NCBI RefSeq assembly: GCF_947626835.1 | Contig: NZ_CANQTS010000003.1 | Location: 1 to 64,000, forward strand | Reading direction: 5' to 3' | DNA from: an uncultured Acinetobacter sp. | Lineage (GTDB): Bacteria > Pseudomonadota > Gammaproteobacteria > Pseudomonadales > Moraxellaceae | DNA: 64,000 nucleotides | Position numbers and translations under genes: made by a program | The notes under the pieces: generated by a model | What the model was told of the DNA's origin: nothing | The model's input: only the letters and a program-made list of their open reading frames with translations | Database searches by the model: none | Shown: positions 28,219 through 39,000 of the stretch, one piece after another | How positions within the stretch are numbered: the stretch's first letter is position 1 | Layout of the letters: every line of letters starts with the position of its first letter

Positions 28219-30411
28219 ATGAAACTTCAAACCATCGCGTGTGCCGTTGCTGTTGCAACGGGTGGATTCTTCTTTACTCATGTGGTGAGTGAAGCAATTG
28301 CAGCCAATGATGCAACCACGGTCGCTCAGGCTGCAGGTCAACTTCAGCCGACTCAAGAACAAGCCTTAGTGACGCGTCAATTGGCAACCTTGGTGGATCG
28401 TCAACATTATTTAAATCAGCGTTTAGACAGCCAAATGTCAAAACGTATCTTAGATTTTTATATTGATAGTTTAGATGCTGACCATTCTTTATTCTTAAGT
28501 TCAGAAGTTGAAAAATACCAAAAACAATATGGCGCAACTTTAGGTATGGCGTTAAAAGCAGGTGATTTAAGCGCAGCTTATGCTATTCATGCGCTGTATC
28601 GTGAGCGCTTAACTGAGTTTTATCAGTTTATGCTCGCTGAGCTGAAAAAACCGCAAAACTTAAAGCAGAAAAACGTCTTTATTGATACCGACCGTGAAAA
28701 AGCACCGTTCTTTGAAACCAAAGCACAGCAACAAGATTACTGGCGCAAAATGTTGGTGTCACAGTTAATTAATCTCACCTTAAGCCGTGAAGAAGAACAG
28801 GCCAAACAAAAAGCCTTAAAAGAAAATCCAAGTTTAGCCAATGGGCAAGATTTATCAGGCCCTGAAGATTTAACGCCTGAGCAGACCTTAACCAAGCGTT
28901 ATACCCGTCAGTTAGAGCGGATGAGCCGTCTAAAAAGCGATGATGTGCTAGACAAAGCCTTAAATGCCATGACTTTGAGCTATGATCCCCATAGTAGCTA
29001 TTTCCCACCACTGGATGCGATTGAACTCAATCGTCAAAGCTCATTGCAATTAGAGGGCATTGGTGTATCCATTCGCCCGGATCGTAGCAACGAAGATTAC
29101 ACCAAGATTGAAACCATTGTTGAGGGTGGCCCTGCCAGTAAATCAGGTCAGGTCAAATCGGGTGATCGTATCATTGGTGTTGGTCAAGATGGCGAGAAAA
29201 TCGTGGATGTGATTGGCTGGCCAAGTAAAGAAGTGGTGGGTTTAATTCGTGGTAAACGTGGCACCAAAGTCCATTTACGCTTACTTGGGCCCGGCGCATC
29301 TTTAAGTCAAGCGCGTGTGGTGACTTTAACCCGTGATGTGATTCAAGAAGAAGATGCCGGTGTACGTAGTCGTACCGTGAACATCAGTCGTGATGGCAAG
29401 CAACACACTTTAGGGGTGATTGAGATTCCATCGTTTTATTTAAACTATCGTGCGCGCCGTGCCGGTGATCAATATCGTTCAGTTTCAGAAGACACCAACA
29501 ATGCCTTAAAAGCCTTAGCTGCACAAAAGGTTGACGGTATTATTGTGGATTTACGTAATAATCCGGGTGGTTCATTGGAAGAAGTGGCACGTATGTTGGG
29601 TCAGGTGATTCAATCAGGACCTGTGGTGCAAATTCGTGATGGTAACGGCAATGTCAGTGTGTTTGAGGACAATGACGGTGGTGCCCAAACCTATGCCGGT
29701 CCATTGGCAGTGATGATTAACTTAGCATCGGCATCCGCCAGTGAGATTTATTCAGCAGCCATTCAAGATTACGAGCGTGGGATTGTGATTGGTAGCCCAA
29801 CCACGGGTAAAGGCACAGCACAAGTGCAACTTGATAGCTTAGCTTATGGTCAAGCGACCTTAACCCAACGTAAGTTCTATCGCATTACCGGTGGCAGTAC
29901 CCAAAATAAAGGTGTGATTCCTGATATTCAATTGGTGGATATTTACAGTGAAGAATTTGGCGAACGTAAAGCGAAAAACGCCCTTGAATGGGACACCATT
30001 AGCACAGCACCATTTAAACGTGAAGGTTCGGTTCGTCCTTATGTGGCACAGTTGGCCAAGAGTTCACAAGTACGCGTTAGCCTAGATCCACAATTTAAGT
30101 ATTTAGAACAACGTAAAGCCTTGGTGAAAAAAGCGGAAGAGAAAAAACGTGTCGTGCTTGATGTGGACCAACGCCGTGCTGAATTACTAGAGCTTGAGCA
30201 AAAAACCTTGGCGGCTGAAAATGCCCGCCGTGTAGCCACAGGTCAAACCCCGTATGCCAACTGGGAAACTTATCAAGCGTCAATAGATGCCTTAGCCGAA
30301 CAGCGTGCCAAAATGAAAGCTGCCCAACGTCCGCCATTGCCTGAAGAAGAAGCTTTTGTGCTTGAAGCAGCACAGGTGTTGTTAGATTACACCAAGTTGC
30401 AGAAAAAATAG
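28219..30411 (+). CDS. prc: Tail-specific (C-terminal processing) protease
   Basis: Periplasmic protease of 730 residues with an N-terminal export signal (MKLQTIACAVAVATGG...). A long N-terminal domain is followed by a PDZ domain (about 255-345, with GIGVSIRPDRSN and VEGGPASKSGQVKSGDRI) and an S41 peptidase domain. The Ser-Lys pair is S506 (in SASE) and K531 (in TTGKGT), 25 apart as in characterised Prc, with D517 between. A helical C-terminal domain follows. Prc trims C termini, including those of lipoproteins and of a murein hydrolase in other bacteria. Monocistronic, GAAGGA before the ATG. Confidence 0.95.
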   Translation: MKLQTIACAVAVATGGFFFTHVVSEAIAANDATTVAQAAGQLQPTQEQALVTRQLATLVDRQHYLNQRLDSQMSKRILDFYIDSLDADHSLFLSSEVEKYQKQYGATLGMALKAGDLSAAYAIHALYRERLTEFYQFMLAELKKPQNLKQKNVFIDTDREKAPFFETKAQQQDYWRKMLVSQLINLTLSREEEQAKQKALKENPSLANGQDLSGPEDLTPEQTLTKRYTRQLERMSRLKSDDVLDKALNAMTLSYDPHSSYFPPLDAIELNRQSSLQLEGIGVSIRPDRSNEDYTKIETIVEGGPASKSGQVKSGDRIIGVGQDGEKIVDVIGWPSKEVVGLIRGKRGTKVHLRLLGPGASLSQARVVTLTRDVIQEEDAGVRSRTVNISRDGKQHTLGVIEIPSFYLNYRARRAGDQYRSVSEDTNNALKALAAQKVDGIIVDLRNNPGGSLEEVARMLGQVIQSGPVVQIRDGNGNVSVFEDNDGGAQTYAGPLAVMINLASASASEIYSAAIQDYERGIVIGSPTTGKGTAQVQLDSLAYGQATLTQRKFYRITGGSTQNKGVIPDIQLVDIYSEEFGERKAKNALEWDTISTAPFKREGSVRPYVAQLAKSSQVRVSLDPQFKYLEQRKALVKKAEEKKRVVLDVDQRRAELLELEQKTLAAENARRVATGQTPYANWETYQASIDALAEQRAKMKAAQRPPLPEEEAFVLEAAQVLLDYTKLQKK

Positions 30412-30448
30412 GCAATCAATTGCTGCTTTGTGTTATTTATGTAGCTTA

Positions 30449-30477
30449 AAAAAGTCGACTTTGGTCGGCTTTTTTAT
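30449..30477 (+). terminator. Terminator of prc
   Basis: The stem AAGTCGAC/GTCGGCTT (one G-U pair) with a four-base loop is followed by a run of T, 40 bases after the stop codon. Confidence 0.85.
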
Positions 30478-30699
30478 AAAATATGCTAAAGAGTTTGGAT
30501 AAATTAAGTAAATATGTCTTTAAAAAGTACAAATAGTTTAAACTAACAAGCTGGTTGCTACTTGACCTCACTGTTGAAGTGTTAGATTCTTGACACACTT
30601 ATTTGTCTAACAAAAAATTTGTAGTATGGACTACATCTGGGGAAAATTTTTTGTGCAGAATTTCACTGCAGACTAGACGAATCAAGCTTATGGAAGTCA

Positions 30700-32775
30700 A
30701 TGATGGTACATCTCCATTATGAGCTAAGTCTGGTTGCAGGATCAGTGGCTGTGGCACTATTTGTGTGCTATCTCGCCATCTCGATCGAACAGCTATTATT
30801 TAAAGGCTTACGCAAAGAGTTAGAAAAAATTGTTTTGCTTGGAAGTGGGGCAACATTAGGTGCTGCAATTTGGTGTATGCACTTCATGGGGATGCTTGCC
30901 TGCGATTTTCCTGCGCCTTATTCTTTTGATTATCCGCTCACCATACTGTCTTATTTTATTGCTTTTGTCGCATCGACTTTTGCCATCTGGTTAAATAACC
31001 GCCCAAGTTTATCTTTTGTACGTCTAGTCTTGGGCTCATTCCTGATGGGCTTGGCCATTACCGGTATGCACTATACGGGTATGATGGGCTTAATCGTTGA
31101 AGGCTATAAGCCGCGTTATAATGTTCTTTTGGTGTTGTGCTCCATTTTTATTGCAGTGAGTGGAACAGGGCTGACCTTTTGGTTGTCATTTAAATATAAA
31201 AACAATATTAAGCGTAAATTGCTCTTTAAAGCTGCAATTGCACTGATGATGGCACTATCGATTATTGGTATGCATTATACCGGTATGGCAGCAGTGCGTT
31301 GGGATATAGGGGATCATGCTTTATTTGAAGGATTAATTGCCTCAGAGCAGGGTATCTTGATCTTTAGCGTAATCTTTGTAACCAGTTTAATTTTAATGGC
31401 TGCTTTTGTGGTGGCAATTATGGATCAACGTTTAGAAGAGCGTAGCCGCCAACTGTTTAAACTCAACCAGGAGTTAGCCAATCAAGCCTTACAAGATAGT
31501 TTGACTAAATTACCAAATCGTTCTTTTTTAACGGAATATGCTGATACGCTGTTTAGTCATCATGAATATCATCACGATAAGTTGGCCTTTATTTACATTG
31601 ATCTTGATCAGTTTAAGACTGTGAATGATGGTTTTGGCCATCATGTCGGAGATCAGCTTTTAGTTCAGCTCACTGCAAGAATCTACCGTAAACTCTCAAA
31701 CAATGAAAAGCTACTGCGGATTGGTGGCGATGAGTTTTTATTGATTATTGAGCGTGCCAGCTTAGAACACACAGTGGATTTGGCTGAGCAGATTTTATTA
31801 ACCATTCAAGAGCGTTTCTTGATTGCTTGGAAAGAGATTCATATTTCTGCCAGTATGGGAATTGCCATGTATCCTGAGCATGGGCAAAACTTACAAGACT
31901 TACTGATGAACGCCGATGCTGCCATGCTGACCTCCAAGTTTCAGGGGCGTAACACCTATTCCATTTACAATTACTGTGTACACCAAGAAGAAATCAAAAG
32001 TCAAAGTCGCTTGGTCAATGAATTGTATAAAGCGGTTGAAGAGCAACAATTTGTACTGTTTTATCAGCCCAAGTTCACCTGTAGTGATTATCAAGTGTGT
32101 GGGGTTGAAGCGTTAATTCGTTGGCAGCATCCACAATTAGGCTTACTTGGTCCTAACTTATTTATCCGTGGTGCTGAACAAACGGGTTTAATCATTCAAA
32201 TGGGGTATTGGGTCATTGAAGAAGCACTCAAGCAGATTCAAATATGGGAACAATCAGGACGACACTATTTCCCTATTGCAGTGAATTTATCAGCCATTCA
32301 ATTTGAGCATAAAAACTTATTTAGTACTTTAGAACAGCTTTTTGAAAAGTATCCAATCAATCCTGCACATTTAATGTTAGAAGTCACTGAATCCACAGCC
32401 ATGCATCATATTGATACGACCATTGAAACCTTCTGCAGGCTGCGTAGTATGGGCATTCAATTGTCTATTGATGATTTTGGTACAGGTCATTCCAGCTTTT
32501 TGTATTTAAAAAACTTGCCTGTGAATGAGCTTAAAATTGATCGTGCCTTTATTTTAGATCTAAAAGCCAATTCTAAAGAAGAAATGATTTTAGAAAGTAT
32601 TATTCGCTTAGCGGTCCAACTTGGCTTGATTGTGACTGTAGAAGGGGTTGAGCACCAAGAGCAAGCTGATATTTTAAGACGTTTAGGTTCACAGCAGTTA
32701 CAAGGTTATCTGTTGGGTATGCCAATGCCAATTGAAGAATTAGAACATATGTCATTGCCGAAATTACACGTTTAA
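30700..32775 (+). CDS. MHYT-sensor diguanylate cyclase/phosphodiesterase
   Basis: Membrane protein of 691 residues with about seven N-terminal helices forming a MHYT sensor domain; the three conserved units start at residues 60 (MHFMGM), 123 (MHYTGM) and 191 (MHYTGM). MHYT proteins are thought to sense oxygen, CO or NO through a bound metal. A GGDEF domain has an intact GGDEF at 342-346. An EAL domain has EAL at 470-472, NLS, TES, DDFGTGHS and EGVE. Both catalytic halves look intact, so it could make and break cyclic-di-GMP. The location just upstream of the type IV pilus operon is suggestive. The start may be the first or second of two adjacent ATGs. Confidence 0.9.
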   Translation: MMVHLHYELSLVAGSVAVALFVCYLAISIEQLLFKGLRKELEKIVLLGSGATLGAAIWCMHFMGMLACDFPAPYSFDYPLTILSYFIAFVASTFAIWLNNRPSLSFVRLVLGSFLMGLAITGMHYTGMMGLIVEGYKPRYNVLLVLCSIFIAVSGTGLTFWLSFKYKNNIKRKLLFKAAIALMMALSIIGMHYTGMAAVRWDIGDHALFEGLIASEQGILIFSVIFVTSLILMAAFVVAIMDQRLEERSRQLFKLNQELANQALQDSLTKLPNRSFLTEYADTLFSHHEYHHDKLAFIYIDLDQFKTVNDGFGHHVGDQLLVQLTARIYRKLSNNEKLLRIGGDEFLLIIERASLEHTVDLAEQILLTIQERFLIAWKEIHISASMGIAMYPEHGQNLQDLLMNADAAMLTSKFQGRNTYSIYNYCVHQEEIKSQSRLVNELYKAVEEQQFVLFYQPKFTCSDYQVCGVEALIRWQHPQLGLLGPNLFIRGAEQTGLIIQMGYWVIEEALKQIQIWEQSGRHYFPIAVNLSAIQFEHKNLFSTLEQLFEKYPINPAHLMLEVTESTAMHHIDTTIETFCRLRSMGIQLSIDDFGTGHSSFLYLKNLPVNELKIDRAFILDLKANSKEEMILESIIRLAVQLGLIVTVEGVEHQEQADILRRLGSQQLQGYLLGMPMPIEELEHMSLPKLHV

Positions 32776-33135
32776 AGCAGCGCAGATGATGTTGACAATA
32801 TTTTTTTAAGGATAAATTGGCAAATTATGCCAGTCTCATTCTCACTGTGATTAAACATTTTTACTCTAATTGATTAAGATTTATACGCATTGGTTAAAGC
32901 TATATCTTTAGATATTTTTTCTATTAAAGTCGACTAAAATACTTTGGATTATCATAAATAAAAACAAACATTTAAAATAAATCAAACTAGATTTATCGGG
33001 TTTTTTCATCTGCCTCCTTATACCATTTATCGGCAAAATAGGGTGATTTTATTTTGTGCAGATAGCAATATCTTTTAAATATGTGAAGCAGTGCGTCAAT
33101 CTGTTAAAAATGGCGAGTATTGCCACTGTAAGAGT
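32776..33135. other. Intergenic stretch before the pilin operon, no gene seen
   Basis: About 360 AT-rich bases. I find no clear terminator for the upstream c-di-GMP gene and no believable open reading frame on either strand. The right end leads into the pilin operon promoter. Confidence 0.5.
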
Positions 33136-33144
33136 TGTGATAAT
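33136..33144 (+). promoter_or_regulatory. Possible extended -10 promoter of the pilin operon
   Basis: TGTGATAAT (TG-N-GATAAT) is an extended -10 box with no good -35. It lies 50 bases before the first pilin start. Confidence 0.35.
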
Positions 33145-33193
33145 CTTGCGCTGAAAACTCACTCCCAGCAGCAGTACTTTGAGGTAGGCACCA

Positions 33194-33688
33194 TTGAGCA
33201 AAGCGATTTTTACAACACAGAACATGCGTGGTTTTACACTGATTGAATTAATGGTAACGCTAAGTATTTTAGCAATCATTACCTTAATTGCGACACCATC
33301 GTTAGCAAGTGCTTTAGAAAATCAAAAACTCAAACAAGCGGCTATTGATGTAAAGGTGGCATTGCAAGATTTACGTAGTCAATCGGTATTAACCAACAGT
33401 GAACGTGCTTTATGTATTGCAACACCTGCTGAATCGGTTGATGAGTGTGGTAAAAGCCTCAAGAATTATGCACAACTCAATGACAATCAAAAACAACAAC
33501 GCATTGATGCTTTGCAACTTGATAAAAAAGTTTATGTAAAGCAGGGAAGTTCTACCGAATTTGTATTTACTTCACAAGGGTATACCACGCAACAAACCTT
33601 GACCTTATGTGCAGGGGAGCGCTCTTATGCAATTACGGTTTATATGCCAGGTCATGTTGATGTAAGCCAAGCTGGAGCATGTACATGA
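33194..33688 (+). CDS. fimT: Minor type IV pilin of the FimT/FimU (GspH) family
   Basis: Pseudopilin of 164 residues. The prepilin peptidase site is G-FTLIELMV after a short leader. I choose the TTG at 33194, because GAGG lies nine bases before it; the ATG at 33224 has no ribosome site and would leave a three-residue leader. The hydrophobic helix is followed by a variable C-terminal domain with Cys pairs (ALCIAT, DECG, LCAGE, GACT). FimT/FimU proteins belong to the minor-pilin tip complex and, in some species, bind DNA for uptake. First gene of a coupled operon. Confidence 0.9.
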   Translation: MSKAIFTTQNMRGFTLIELMVTLSILAIITLIATPSLASALENQKLKQAAIDVKVALQDLRSQSVLTNSERALCIATPAESVDECGKSLKNYAQLNDNQKQQRIDALQLDKKVYVKQGSSTEFVFTSQGYTTQQTLTLCAGERSYAITVYMPGHVDVSQAGACT

Positions 33689-34209
33689 GTTTACATACAC
33701 AACGTGGGGTTGGTTTAATTGAAGTATTGGTTGCCATGTTGATTTTATCGGTGGCCATTTTGGGTTTTGTTGCGTTACAAGTGCGTGCCACCGTGGCTAC
33801 AGAAGAAGCCTTAAAGCGCTCTGATGCGTTAATTTTACTCAATGGTTTGGCTGAAAAAATTCGTTTAAATAGTAGCGGTAACTACCGTGTAAGCATTCCT
33901 AGCGCATTACCAGCTTGTGCCACCACACAAGATTGTAATGTCGATCAACAAGCACAATTAGATTTATATCAACAGCAGCAAGTGGCAAATAGTAAGAGCA
34001 TTCAAATAGGGGTGGATTTTTGCCCCAATACCTCAGCGCAGCAACAGCGTTTATGTTTAATGGCCGCTTGGAATGAAACGAAGCCTGTGATTGCTGGGCG
34101 TAGTGTTGAGCATCGTTGCTTAAATGATAATGGTTCAGACAATACGGTGGCAGCAGATGCAGGTCGTTATGCCAATGATCCAGACTGTTTAGTATTGGAG
34201 GCATACTAA
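33685..34209 (+). CDS. pilV: Minor type IV pilin PilV (ComB-like)
   Basis: Prepilin-like protein of 174 residues. The ATG at 33685 overlaps the stop of fimT (ATGA) and has GGAG eight bases upstream; the ATG at 33679 is less likely. The processing site is RG-VGLIEVLVAML, with Val in place of the usual Phe at +1 and Glu at +5. Several Cys (ACATTQDC, FCPN, RLCLM, HRCL, DCLVLE) suggest disulfides in the exported domain. It is part of the minor-pilin priming complex with FimT, PilW, PilX and PilY1. Confidence 0.9.
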   Translation: MSLHTQRGVGLIEVLVAMLILSVAILGFVALQVRATVATEEALKRSDALILLNGLAEKIRLNSSGNYRVSIPSALPACATTQDCNVDQQAQLDLYQQQQVANSKSIQIGVDFCPNTSAQQQRLCLMAAWNETKPVIAGRSVEHRCLNDNGSDNTVAADAGRYANDPDCLVLEAY

Positions 34210-35198
34210 TGATCAAGCAACAAGGTTTCACGCTGATTGAACTCATGGTGTCTTTGACCATTGGTCTAGTGTTGGTTGCAGTTGCGGTGCAATTGTTTAT
34301 GAGTGGTCAGGTGAATTATCAGATTCAACAGGCTGCTTCTACTGTGCAAGACAGTGGAGTATTTGGTTTAAATAATGTCACCAAAAATATTCGTTTGGCC
34401 AATCATGGTAATGGGGGGGCCATGAATGATCAAAGTCTATATGGTGGGATTGTTCTGTCAGATCAATATATTGATGTAGAGAAAACCCTACAAGGCAATT
34501 TACATGGCTTAAAGGTACAAGATACCGCTATTGAAGGGCAAAACTACATTTCCGGTAGTGCAATTACGCCAAGTGCCTTTGGATCGCTCAAGAGTGATCA
34601 ATTGGTGGTGATGTATCAAGCGCCAATGGACATGCGTACCTGCACAGGTCGGCAAGTACGTGGTCCTAATCGTAGCTTAACTGAGCTTAAAAAAGGTTGG
34701 TATGTCATTGAAAAATACTATGTAAAGAAAAATGCCGATCAAAGCGCTGATTTGTACTGTTCTGATAGTGTTTTCATTGCTCAAGGTGAAAGCACACCAC
34801 AACGTTTGCTTGATGACGATGAAGATTCTTTCACCATTGATGATGCTGAAACCTTAATGGGCGATTACGGCTCAAATGAAGGACATTTGATTGCCAGACA
34901 TGTTGAATATATGCGTGTGCAACTCAGGGTTCGTCATCAAAATCAACGTACAGGTACCTTAGATGTAGCAGCATATAAAGCTTTAGATTTGAATGCTGAT
35001 CAAACTGCACGACCAGCGATTATTGGGGTGAATTTAGCATGGTTGGTACGCTCATCTGAAAAATTACCAAGTTCTACACAAAGCCATTATCAAGTTTTAG
35101 ATAAAAACATTGCTGTACCTGATGATAAGTTTATGCGCAAGATTTATAGCACGACCATTGCACTGCGTAATGGTGGTTTGGGGGATGTCATTCAATGA
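34209..35198 (+). CDS. pilW: Minor type IV pilin PilW
   Basis: Protein of 329 residues that starts within the pilV stop codon (TAATG). The class III signal is MIKQQG-FTLIELMVSLTIG with Glu at +5, followed by a long periplasmic domain. PilW is a large minor pilin that helps assemble the pilus tip and initiate fibres. It overlaps pilX by 4 bp (ATGA). All genes of this cluster are translationally coupled, consistent with a stoichiometric complex. Confidence 0.92.
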   Translation: MIKQQGFTLIELMVSLTIGLVLVAVAVQLFMSGQVNYQIQQAASTVQDSGVFGLNNVTKNIRLANHGNGGAMNDQSLYGGIVLSDQYIDVEKTLQGNLHGLKVQDTAIEGQNYISGSAITPSAFGSLKSDQLVVMYQAPMDMRTCTGRQVRGPNRSLTELKKGWYVIEKYYVKKNADQSADLYCSDSVFIAQGESTPQRLLDDDEDSFTIDDAETLMGDYGSNEGHLIARHVEYMRVQLRVRHQNQRTGTLDVAAYKALDLNADQTARPAIIGVNLAWLVRSSEKLPSSTQSHYQVLDKNIAVPDDKFMRKIYSTTIALRNGGLGDVIQ

Positions 35199-35998
35199 AT
35201 AAACAACATGGTGCCACCCTTGTTATGGTTCTGATTTTATTGCTATTAATTAGTGTGATTGGGGTCTATGCCATTCAACAAAGCATTTTTAGCTTAAAGC
35301 TTGCCACCAATGCGCAGGTACAAACCTTATTAATGCAAACTTCAGATGTCGCTTTGGATCACTTTGAAAAAAACTTTAAATCGAATGAGGCAAATAATTT
35401 AGCCAGTACCCCTGTTGGGCAGGTTTTATTGGCTGGTAACCAAGGACGAGAATTACAGTTTTGCTTTAAACCCACACAAGTGGGCAATAATGCAGGTAAA
35501 GGCTCATTCTTTGATTTATCTGAATTTCGTATCGTTGAACGTCTAAATATTTCGCAAGCTGAAGGTGTAAGTAGTGCCTTATCAGGCGATATTACTGCAG
35601 TCTGTGACCCAGAAACCATGTTCTCGATTAGTCGCAAAGCTGTCGTTACACAGGTGGCTGTGGTCAGTCCAGATGATCCAACCGTTGAAATGGGGCGCTT
35701 TGATTTAGCCACCAAAAATAGTGATCTTAAAGAAGTCAATGTGGAAACCAAACGTGTACGTGTCATTGTGACTTCATTTGCACCTGCTTTAGCATCAGGG
35801 GTCAGTATTGCTGATATCAACACCTGTCTACAACATCGTATGATGGATGATACTTTACTTAAAAATCGTGCTGATCCTGCGATTAATCCGTCACAAGTAA
35901 AGGTGGAAACAGTGCATGAATGTTTAAATCAATTGGGTGTACCGCTCAATACGCAATTAGCAGAATATGTCGTGCGTTTGTCTGAGACAAAACGTTAA
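35195..35998 (+). CDS. pilX: Minor type IV pilin-like protein PilX
   Basis: Protein of 267 residues with the N terminus MNKQHG-ATLVMVLILLLLISVIGVYAIQQS, the PilX/GspK-like form with Ala at +1 and no Glu at +5, as expected for the subunit at the extreme tip. The C-terminal domain has four well-spaced Cys. It overlaps both neighbours (ATGA with pilW, TAATG at its 3' end). It works with PilV, PilW, FimT and PilY1 in pilus priming. Confidence 0.9.
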   Translation: MNKQHGATLVMVLILLLLISVIGVYAIQQSIFSLKLATNAQVQTLLMQTSDVALDHFEKNFKSNEANNLASTPVGQVLLAGNQGRELQFCFKPTQVGNNAGKGSFFDLSEFRIVERLNISQAEGVSSALSGDITAVCDPETMFSISRKAVVTQVAVVSPDDPTVEMGRFDLATKNSDLKEVNVETKRVRVIVTSFAPALASGVSIADINTCLQHRMMDDTLLKNRADPAINPSQVKVETVHECLNQLGVPLNTQLAEYVVRLSETKR

Positions 35999-36018
35999 TG
36001 GGGTTGGGGAAGAAAATC

Positions 36019-39000
36019 ATGAAATTAAAACCGCTTGTCAAATTCATGGCATTACTGCCCGTGGCGATTATGCCAAGTTATGCCAGCGATTTAACCATTT
36101 ATAAAGGTAATCAGCTGGGCAAAACCTCAATTTTCTTAATGCTCGATACTTCCGGCAGTATGGGGATCAGTTCTTTGGTGATGCCAAAAAATAATATGTT
36201 TGGTAGTCCAGGCGACGTTGACAATCCTTTATGCGATCGTACTTCGGTGGCGGAGTATTATTCTGATCGTAAGAGCACCACCAACTTTAAAGAGTGGACC
36301 TATAACTTAAAAGACAGCAATAAAAATAGTCCGACTTATAACAAAACTGCGATTTATAAAACAGTGGTTATTGATGGTGAAACCATTCCGTATTATCTAC
36401 GTGGCTGTAGCAAAAATGGCGTCACGCAGTATGACCGTTTATCACGTTTAAAAGATGCTATTTTACCTTTATTGGCCAGCCAAAAACTCAATGATCAAAT
36501 TGTCATGGGTTTAGGGCATTTCTCATCTAAAACAGAAATTAGTGTCTCAGAAGCAAAAAATAAATTAGTCGATGGTCACTCAGGTACAGTGCTCGTTCCC
36601 AATGCAGCTTTAACAGGTAAACACCGTAAGCGTCTTGCTAAGGCCATTGCACAGTTTAAGTCACTCGATACGATTAGTAACGAAGATGGTAGTGCCAATA
36701 GTGATTTAAAACTCTCGAGTAGTAATTATCCAAACGTCTATAAATCATCAAGTGGTACGCCAACTGCACATGCTTATGCAGAATCGGGTGCTTATATGAT
36801 GGGTACAGGCACAGGGGTTGATAGCGCACACAACAATTTAACCAAAGTAAAATATATTTACGATGGTTATATGGTGATGCAAAAAGGTGAAGAACAGGTT
36901 TACTTTATTTGTGTTGCTTTAGGTAGTAGTTTGACCAGTGCTTTAGGTGGTTCACAAAACGTCAAGCAATGTGTCAACAATTGGCCGGGGCATGACTCAA
37001 GCAAAAAAACTGTGGCTAAAAGTACCATTGATAATGGCGTTTACCGTCCAGATAACACGCAAGCATCTGGGTGGAGTCGTGTGCCAAGTCAAGAGGTCTT
37101 TATGCAATGGACCGATGATTTTAACGAAGCATGGGATGTCTTTAAAAAATTACCTGTGGGCTGGCGTTATGGCGGTTGGATGAAAGTTGATAACGAGCCA
37201 CTCGATATTGAGCCAATTGTGGGTACAGTATGGAGTGGTTATGCAGGCGGTGCCAATGGCTTGGTGTCTTATCGTACTAACCCTTTTGCCTTGATTGAAC
37301 AGAGCACAGCAACTTCATACACCGACAATATGGTGGGTGGTTTTCGTTATTCAGTGGCAACCGCTAAAAAAAATGACGGTAGCAATACCTATATTTCAGG
37401 TGCATCTAAAAATAGTTGTGATGGCAACGGGATTTATTTCTTAACCGATGGTGCACCAAACTCAACCAAAGATGCCATGGCCCAAGCAATTATGAATCAT
37501 TCGCTGACCTCAGCTTATGCATTTACAGGCAAGCCAACGGTTAATATTTTAAAATCGCCAAAATTGCAGTCAAATCTGTTTACAGGTGAGACTGGCGGTT
37601 GGGAATATATTGGTGAATATGCTAAAAAACTCAATAACAAAGCCTTAAATCCGGCCGGTGTAAGCATTAAAACAGCCGTAGTTGGTTTTGGTTCAACCTT
37701 TGAAGGTTTAGCCAAAAAACCAGATGGGACTTATGATTGTGATTCAACCAACAACGAAGATGTGAAAAATGCCTGTAAATGGGGCAGTAAAGGTTATGGC
37801 TATGGCGAGGGTGGCTTCTATCAAGCGACCAACTCAGATGATATTGCCAATAGTATTGTTGAATTTGTAGAAACACTTAAAGTTGAGTTTACGCCATCTA
37901 GCTTAGGTTCAATTTCAGTGCCGCGTGACCCGCTCGATCAAACTCAGTTGATGACCACAGGTTTCTTCCCGATGGTCATGCCACAAGAAGACAGCAGTCT
38001 GCGCACGTGGGCGGGTAACCTTAAAAAATACAATATTGTGGATGGTACTTTAAAAGATACCAATAAAAACCCAATCTATAATATTGTGAATAATCAGCAA
38101 ATCATTAACCCAGCTGCTAAAGATTTATGGTCACAGCAGACTGGTGTTGATCATTCATTGGTCAACAGTGGTGGCGCATGGCAAAAAATCCCTGTGCCAT
38201 CTATGCAAACCCAAGATACCGATCCAAGTCAACCAAGTGCTGAGCGCCGTGTGTTTATTATGGATGAGGGGAAAATTAAGCAGGTTACAAAAGACAATTT
38301 AACCAAAGGAATCTTTACCGAAGAAATTGAAGATTTAAGCATCCGTCAACGTTATGCCTTGCTCAACTATTTGGGTTATCCAGTTGCTTTGCCTGATGGC
38401 ATTAAATTAACGCTATCAAAGAGCGATATTGAGCAAGTGACCCAAACCAGCCCACAGATTCCTTATCGCTATTTAGGTGGTGTGGTTCATTCAACGCCGT
38501 TATTGGTGACCCAAGAAGCCAAACTTGATCCAAATGGCAAAGCTGTGCTGAATGGGCGTAATGAATATGTGGTTTATGGCTCAATGGAAGGTGGCTTGCA
38601 TATTGTGGATGCAAAAACCGGAGAGGAAAAATCAGTTTTTGTGCCTAAAGAGATTATAGAAAATCAATATGACACATTGGCTCAAGAATACTCGAAAGGG
38701 GTGGCTGCTGAAAACAAAATTGGTCTGGCCTACGGGGTAGATGCACCATGGACTGCAGATAATACATTTAAGGTCAAAGTGGCACGCGCCAATAGTCAAA
38801 CCACCGTACAGTATCAAGCCGACCGTTTAAATATCTATGGCGGTTTGCGTATGGGGGGTGAGGCACTGTATGGTTTGAATATTATGGATCCGAGCAATCC
38901 AGAACTTTTATTCCATTTGCATCCGGGCTTATCCGAATTTTCACGTATGGCACAAATTTGGTCTAAACCGACAGTGACCGAATTACGTGTACGTGGTGAA

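Noticed and set aside
28274..28537. Minus-strand frame opposite the start of prc
   Set aside because: Antisense shadow of a conserved gene with a signal peptide and good ribosome site.
35359..35823. Minus-strand frame of 154 codons opposite pilX
   Set aside because: It is antisense to a coupled operon gene and shows no family features.
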